DNA of 64,000 nucleotides from Sternotherus odoratus (taxonomy: Eukaryota; Chordata; Testudines; Kinosternidae): the NCBI GenBank assembly GCA_032164245.1, contig JAVMKO010000001.1, forward strand, positions 76,443,892-76,507,891. Reading direction: 5' to 3'. Below, piece by piece: positions 58,571-64,000 of the stretch. The notes under the pieces are model-generated. The model was not told where the DNA came from. It searched no databases and worked only from the letters and a program-made list of their open reading frames with translations. Positions within the stretch are counted from its first letter, which is position 1. Each line of letters starts with the position of its first letter. Both the position numbers and the translations under genes were made by a program.

Positions 58571-60660
58571 ACTGGGAAGGCTGTTAGCTTCCTGGGTGAT
58601 CTCTCATGGTTAGATAACTGATTTGCATCTGCGGACTCTCCATGGAGAGGGAAATACTGATCCCTATTGCTGCCCTCTTCTGGACAATCATGGAAAAGAA
58701 ACCTATAATTAGTACGACATACACTGGGACTGGTATCTTTGAAACTTTCCCTTCTTTCCTGAGATCCCTCACCCTGCTATTCAGAGGGAACTCATATCTA
58801 CTGAAAGCAGCCAGCCCCTCGTAGTACCTTGGAGAGCTAACAGCGTCCCCAGAGGTTAAAAGAGAAAAGTGCTGGGAACCTGGCACTCAAGGGGTGTTAA
58901 AACTGAATAGCCAGCAAGTGTTTCTTGCTTAATTATAGACACATCCTGTTAGTTGCTGACTTCCCGCCCTGCCCGCTGCGGATTTCTGAGAAATAGAAAC
59001 TTTCACTTTTGTTTCTTTATTAAACAGGATGTGTGTTGAGGAAATTGAGCAAAGGATCATTTCTGCTGAATGTGAGCCAATGTTTCGTAATCATGAGATT
59101 TAGTGGATTGAGGAACAGTCACTTGGGTTATTTGAAACTGGACTGGAGAAATCTTGGGGAAATAAACCACAAGGATCAATGCAGTATTAGCTAGGAATGG
59201 GCTGAAATCGCCATATCTCCCCCCCCCCCCCCCGCCCGATTCTCTGTCTGGTGGCAGCAAAGCACTTAGTGCATAGATGCTGTTTAGAGTTAACAGAAAC
59301 AACTCTATGTTACGGGAACTGTCTGCTTTCACATTCCAGTTGTGATAAATCATCTCTAACCAATCTGTGAAGAGGAAAAAATAATGTTTGAAATGCCTTT
59401 GGCGTGACTCTGCCAAAGCCTATTGTGACAGGCTCCAGGGCAGAACACAACAACCTTTGTCTTTTGGGGGGAGGTGGTGGAGGGGAAACACTTTGGGCTG
59501 ACTGTTTTGATCCCCTTACCAGCTAGATGCAAATACTGGTGGTGGCAACAGTGACAGTATTTTTAACTGATGCTCCCACTGTAGGTAATTTCATGTCATT
59601 TGTGTGATGTTTGCTACAGTGGTAGGCACTGTAGGTCCGTCAGTTCAGTTAGTTGTCCCAAGTGTTCAGTTGGCCCCGTCCATATGTGTTTTAGTCAGTG
59701 AGGGAAGGACGGGGTCCTGAGAGTCTCTACATTTTTCTCTATTGTCTCTATCTGAGGCCCTACCCAAGTCACAATATCACAGGCAGGGTGAAGTTGCCTT
59801 TTTTGTGTTACATTTTGTATTTGACATTTTCATATTCACTTTTATATTTCTGCATAACCCTTAACTCACCTTGTTGTGGGGGAAGGCCGAGGAAGTGTTC
59901 AGCAGTTGGGAGAATGAAACCTGGTAAGGCAGCGAAAAAAGGTCACAGTCTGTCTGAATGCCACTTTTAATGTGCAGGGGCAGCTAGTAAAATTAAAATG
60001 CTCACTCTAGGGCAAAGATCTAATGTAAAATATCCCAAGATCTAATTCTAACACAACGTATCAACCTAGGTAACTGTTTGTATTTTGGCAAGGTAATTTT
60101 CACTTTTTAGAGTATAGAAATGTACACTACAGAAACTCGGTAATAGTCAATTAGGCCCCGATTCTACAATGGATCCGTGTAGGGCAGATCCTTCTGACTA
60201 TGCAAAGCCCAATTAAAGTACACTGGGGTTGGGGTCTTCTCACACAGATCAGACAGCAGGATCAGAGCCTTAGATTGTAACCAGTTCTTTTTTAGTAACC
60301 AGATTAGTTAGAGCCAGACCAGTAGGCCTGTGCATAGAGGAGCCGAGATAGCGGAGTCCCTGTACTCCCCTAAACAGAGACTGCTAGTGCGCCAAAGGGG
60401 GTTTGTAGCATTATTATTATTCAGGGCTATATGGTACAATCTGTCCATAAATATCTATTCAATTAGTGATGCCAAATTGCTTAAATGATGTAGTTAAATT
60501 ACCACCACACTCTTACAATTTCATATCTAAAAGCCCAAAAATTCATACCATTTTGTAATCGTCCATGTACGATGGTTGAATTCGTTTTTTCTCTTTCAAC
60601 ATGTTCAATATACCTATATTTAGTTAATACTTAAGAGATTTAATTCAAGATAATACTTAG
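58571..60660. other. Intergenic, mostly unrecognised
   Basis: It holds the second 30-bp repeat copy (59649-59678) and a poly-C run at about 59219-59236. No gene was found. Confidence 0.45.
59649..59678. repeat. 30-bp direct repeat, copy 2
   Basis: Identical to 58241-58270. The similarity may extend weakly (CCCCG, then TCCA) beyond the 30 bases. Confidence 0.9.
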
Positions 60661-60740
60661 ACCTGGCAGGAGTGCAGGGGACTAGTCTAGAACTCTAGAT
60701 GATACCTCGAGATCCCTCCCCATCCTACGATTCTATGATT
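60661..60740 (+). mobile_element. CR1 3'-tail scrap
   Basis: 'gcaggggactagtctagaac', 'gatgatacctcgagatccct' and 'cctacgattctatgattgc' follow the CR1 end consensus. Confidence 0.65.
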
Positions 60741-60894
60741 GCTTTACTATAATTTCACTGTTCCAAAATATTATGTTTACACTTTCTCTGATCTTTAAAA
60801 GAAATAATATATTTGAATATTTGTCATAATACAATAAAATCAGAGCAAGCAAAATTAAACGTAGTCTTTAGAAAATAAGGTCTGACAAGATAAG

Positions 60895-61265
60895 AGCGTA
60901 AGAAAATACAGCTGGAAAAATGCTGGACGAGAGAGACCATTGGCCTGGTCTGGCAGCAAACAGGATACTGGGCTAGATGGCGAAAAATCTGATCTAGTGG
61001 GATACAGGTAATTATACTGGTTTACCTGGACCACTTGTTCAGATCCAGTAGTGTAGCATCCAGATTAGATATTGCACCATTGGTCTAATCTAGCATGGGA
61101 GGGGACAGAATACTGAACTGGATGAATTGTGTTGGTCCAGTCAGGAACAGCAGAGAGCAGAATATCAGACCAAATGGGTGACTAGTCTGCGAAGAGGCAG
61201 GATTATCAGACTAGACAGATTACTAGTTTGTTCTAGTGTGGCAAGAAGTGAGTTACTGGACTGTA
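60895..61265 (+). repeat. Degenerate tandem array of CR1-tail-like units
   Basis: About seven units of roughly 45-60 bases, each echoing 'ggatactgggctagatgg' then 'ccattggtctgatccagt'. They differ strongly from one another, so the array is old. It ends about 115 bases before the HSPA12-like stop codon. Confidence 0.55.
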
Positions 61266-61381
61266 TGTTCCACTTGGCTATTCCACTGGGACACCTCATA
61301 CGTTCTCGTAAGTGAGCCCCATAGAGCCTTGGCTCATCCAAATCTGATGCTCTTCTTACATGTCCTTGAATTGTGGAATCT

Positions 61382-64000
61382 TTACGCTGTTAAAAAATCT
61401 ATCATAACCATCCGACTTTCTCCGGATGTAACATCGGTAGCTGTGGCTTTAAATTCCGTTAGCCCAAATTTAATATCTAGTTTCAGCTGGCGGTTTTTCC
61501 CCAGCTCTGTGTTTGGTGTTGGCACAGTACAGGAGCCGAGCATTTTCAGGCCTTGCTCATCTACATACTTTGCATCCTTCTTTTCTGTGCAATAGAAACT
61601 AAACAGCACACGTGTCTGATCTGGTTCTGTGGGAGTGAAAGTATAACTGGAAACCCCATCTACCTCTACTAAATCTCCAATTCCCACCAACTTCTTGAAG
61701 AGATCTGTGCAATATACATAATTATCAGCTTTGGAGACTCTCTTTTTCTGTATATCATGGACAGCAATATCAAATGGCAGACTAATCTTTACTCCATATG
61801 TCAGAGCACTGATTCTTGAGGCAACAATTTGTGGATTGTTCCCAAATAGAACAGCTCCCTTTGCAATAGCTGCCTGAGCGTCCAGCGGACACAGGATATG
61901 GTACTGCTCCCTAAAGGTCTGATAGATCTCTTCCCTCAGGATAATGCTGGAAGCAAAGCCCCCAACCAGTAAAATATATTGGACATTGGCCATCTCAGGC
62001 TTGCTGAGGAGTTCCTGCAAGGCGCCAATGGTTTGTCTGAGACTATAAGCAAAAAAGCTCTTCATTTTTTCATATGTAATCATAATAGTCCCATTGCACC
62101 ACAGAGCTCCCTCCACACCCTCAAAGAGGACGGAAATGTCTTTTTGTTTGCGTTCTGCCACTTTTGTTAGGTTGTGGTAGCAATGTATGTAGATCTCATC
62201 TCTGCTGGAAGAGCATTTCTGAAGGCCAAAGTTGTACATCATTTTTTGGCATTCCGTTGGGTGATTCTGTGCATATTCCTCCCATACTCCATCTTGGAAG
62301 ATCTCCTTCAGGAACTCTTTGAAGTTTTCATCCACTTTTCTGCCTCCCCATCCGCCTCCTGATGCCTTATGTAACTCTTTCAGGGATTTGTTCTCTTGGA
62401 TTTCATGTACTGTGATGTCTATGGTACCACCTAAGTCCCCCCCACCAAAAAATGAGTAAAATAAGTTAATTTTTAAAAAGAAGTTATTGCCTTCCGTTTA
62501 GCTGAAGAAAAGGCTGCTTTCTAAAGAGAGCCTATATCTTTACAAAAGTAAATAAACTCACAATTGGCAAATGTGCTCTTCAAATTGGGATGCAGAGCTG
62601 CCCGTTTTTTAGCTTATAATCTTTCCACACCCAAGGATTCTTAGACTTTGTGTACACTACCACATTTGTCGGTAAAATTTGTCAGTCAGTTGTGGAAAAA
62701 AACTCCCCCCGACTGACATAAGTTTCACTGGCAAAAGTGCTGGTGGGGACAGCGCTATGTCGGCAGGAGAGGCTCTGGGTTCTTTAATTTCTACTGGAAA
62801 GAGCAGGCACTTGAGTACGTGGGGGGGTTAGTCTGTAGTAAGTCGAGTTAGTGCGGGTTGAAAAAGCCTGGTACACAATGTAAACCCCTACAGCGCACTC
62901 ACTCCCAACTTACAGCACATTCTGGAGTCCTTGGCAGGAGAGGCTCTCCTGCCCACGTAGATAGCCCTGCTCATTGGGCATGGTTTAATTATGCCAGCAG
63001 GAGAGCTCTCTTCTGCCGGCAAAGAGCGGCTACATGAGAGCAAGGCCGGCCCACAACATTTTGGCACCTGAGGCAGGGAGCTCAAATGATGCCCCCATAC
63101 CCTCATGCTTGGGCCAAAACTCTCTTGGGCCCTCCTTCCTCCAGCACAGCACTCCACCATCTCTGTGCATCTAGAGCAGAGAGAATACGTATGCACCAGT
63201 CGCAGACAATTTTCTACACTCTGGGTCCTACTGGCGCCCCCCCCCCCCCCCCCCCCGAGTCTGGACTCTGAGGTGGCCGCCTCAGTTCACCTCATGGTAA
63301 GGCCAGCCCTGCATAAGATATGTTAGTTGTGAGCAGTTGTGACCCTTTTCAACCATCTGTTTTGAGATCTCCTTGGACAGTTTCTTATGCGATAGCTGGC
63401 CACAAGAGCTGCCTGCACCATCACTTCTCCCCAGATGATGATGGCATCAGGATCTCACCATGGCTGCTTGAAGCGTGTTGTCAGGCTGCTGGGCTAATAT
63501 GGCAGCAATGCTGATGTACTTGAATCCAGCAGCAAATGGGCTGCTCCTGGCTCTGCATCAGTTTTTAAACAGCAGAGGGGACATCTCGTCAAGCTGATCC
63601 AAAGCTGTGGACTGAACTAACTCAATTTGCATCAAACTTGGTACACTTTGAAAGAGGACTCCAGAATGTGTTGTAAATAGGGAGTTAGTGCGCTGTAGGG
63701 GTTTGCGTTGTGTAGCACACTTTTACAACCTGCACTAACTCGATTTAGTACAGATTAAACCCTCCATGTAGGCAAGCCCTCAGGTGCCTCCTCTTAAAGA
63801 ACCTAGCCTAGGGGATCAGAGTTCAGGATAGAGCTCAGTCCTTTGCTCTCTATGCCAGAAGGGTTTGTGGCTGCTGAATAGACAAACTCTGCATGTAGTA
63901 GAGATTATACTTGTTTAAGGCGGAAAGTTACCTCCACAGTCGACGACAACATACTGGGTCCCAGGCGACTCTTCAAACTTTTGTCTATCACCACCCTCTG
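61382..64000 (-). CDS. HSPA12-type HSP70-like protein, 3' part (partial)
   Basis: Members of the HSPA12 family carry a divergent HSP70-type ATPase domain in the cytoplasm, and their client role is poorly defined. Two coding exons are seen on the minus strand: one from the right edge to 63932 (in-frame 'FEESPGTQYVVVDCGG', the second phosphate-binding motif), then a 1.5-kb intron (donor GTAACT, acceptor ACTTAG), then 62430-61382 (348 residues and TAA). The large exon starts 'TIDITVHEI' and has the adenosine motif 'VQYILLVGGFASSIILRE' and 'AAIAKGAVLFGNN'. The C-terminal half ends 'DFLTA'. The two exons join in phase. HSPA12A and B are about 680 residues, so the N-terminal 300 or so lie to the right. 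Which HSPA12 member it is cannot be told. The reading frame is intact. Confidence 0.88.
62644..62800. mobile_element. MITE fragment in the HSPA12-like intron
   Basis: 'agactttgtgtacactacca' followed by 'catttgtcggtaaaatttg' resembles the left part of the element in globin intron 2. The right end is not paired with confidence. Confidence 0.5.
63041..63311. mobile_element. hAT-like element with poly-C core
   Basis: The left end CAAGGCCGGCCCACAAC and right end (reverse complement CAGGGCTGGCCTTACC) are related. Flanks CATGAGAG (63033-63040) and CATAAGAT (63312-63319) match at 6 of 8. It contains a C run of about 19 bases at 63237-63256. It lies in the HSPA12-like intron. Confidence 0.65.

Noticed and set aside
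1..64000. CRISPR array, bacterial operon or phage system
   Set aside because: Introns, LINEs and DNA transposons show a vertebrate genome. The tandem repeats lack unique spacers.

Overview
The window is vertebrate nuclear DNA, most likely from a turtle. The genes have GT-AG introns. The surrounding DNA is crowded with CR1, DIRS, hAT, Ty3/gypsy, L1-Tx1-like and R2-like elements. It also keeps an intact 151-residue globin that I assign to globin E, a lineage lost from mammals but kept in birds and turtles. The species call is inference; a crocodilian or another sauropsid is not excluded.

Three host genes are visible. (1) The last six coding exons of LUC7L2 lie on the + strand (9724-30501). They encode the second zinc finger, the coiled coil and the arginine/serine-rich tail of a U1 snRNP-associated splicing factor; the upstream exons lie left of the window. 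(2) A complete three-exon globin lies on the - strand (49614 down to 45645). It has the heme-contact residues, a TATA box and a poly(A) signal in place. (3) The 3' end of an HSPA12-type HSP70-like gene lies on the - strand (64000 down to 61382) and runs off the right edge. LUC7L2 and the globin converge. LUC7L2 is the paralogue of LUC7L, the gene that flanks the alpha-globin cluster, so this looks like a sister globin paralogon.

Most of the rest is mobile DNA. From 1336 to 9049 there is a DIRS retrotransposon with inverted termini, an internal complementary region, a decayed gag/RT frame and an open tyrosine-recombinase frame; a minisatellite-rich hAT element has inserted in its leader. The LUC7L2 introns carry a dead hAT transposase, a Tigger-like element, CR1 pieces, a three-layer nest (hAT containing CR1 containing a solo LTR, 20367-22996), a second internally deleted DIRS (24653-28441) and the termini of a third. 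A degraded Ty3/gypsy element (32169-39236) lies between LUC7L2 and the globin, split by a 4.2 kb insertion. An R2-like LINE tail with a restriction-like endonuclease (39260-40103) follows it. Between the globin and the HSPA12-like gene lie several non-autonomous DNA transposons, an L1-Tx1-type LINE tail (56660-58213) and a tandem array resembling CR1 3' ends.

No bacterial system, CRISPR array or tRNA/rRNA gene was seen. The points most worth following are the globin beside LUC7L2, a paired homeobox-like motif upstream of its promoter, a perfect 17-bp hairpin just inside a LUC7L2 intron, the strong splice-donor sequences in the DIRS termini, and the R2-like endonuclease relic. All element family names come from reading the sequence by eye, without a database search.
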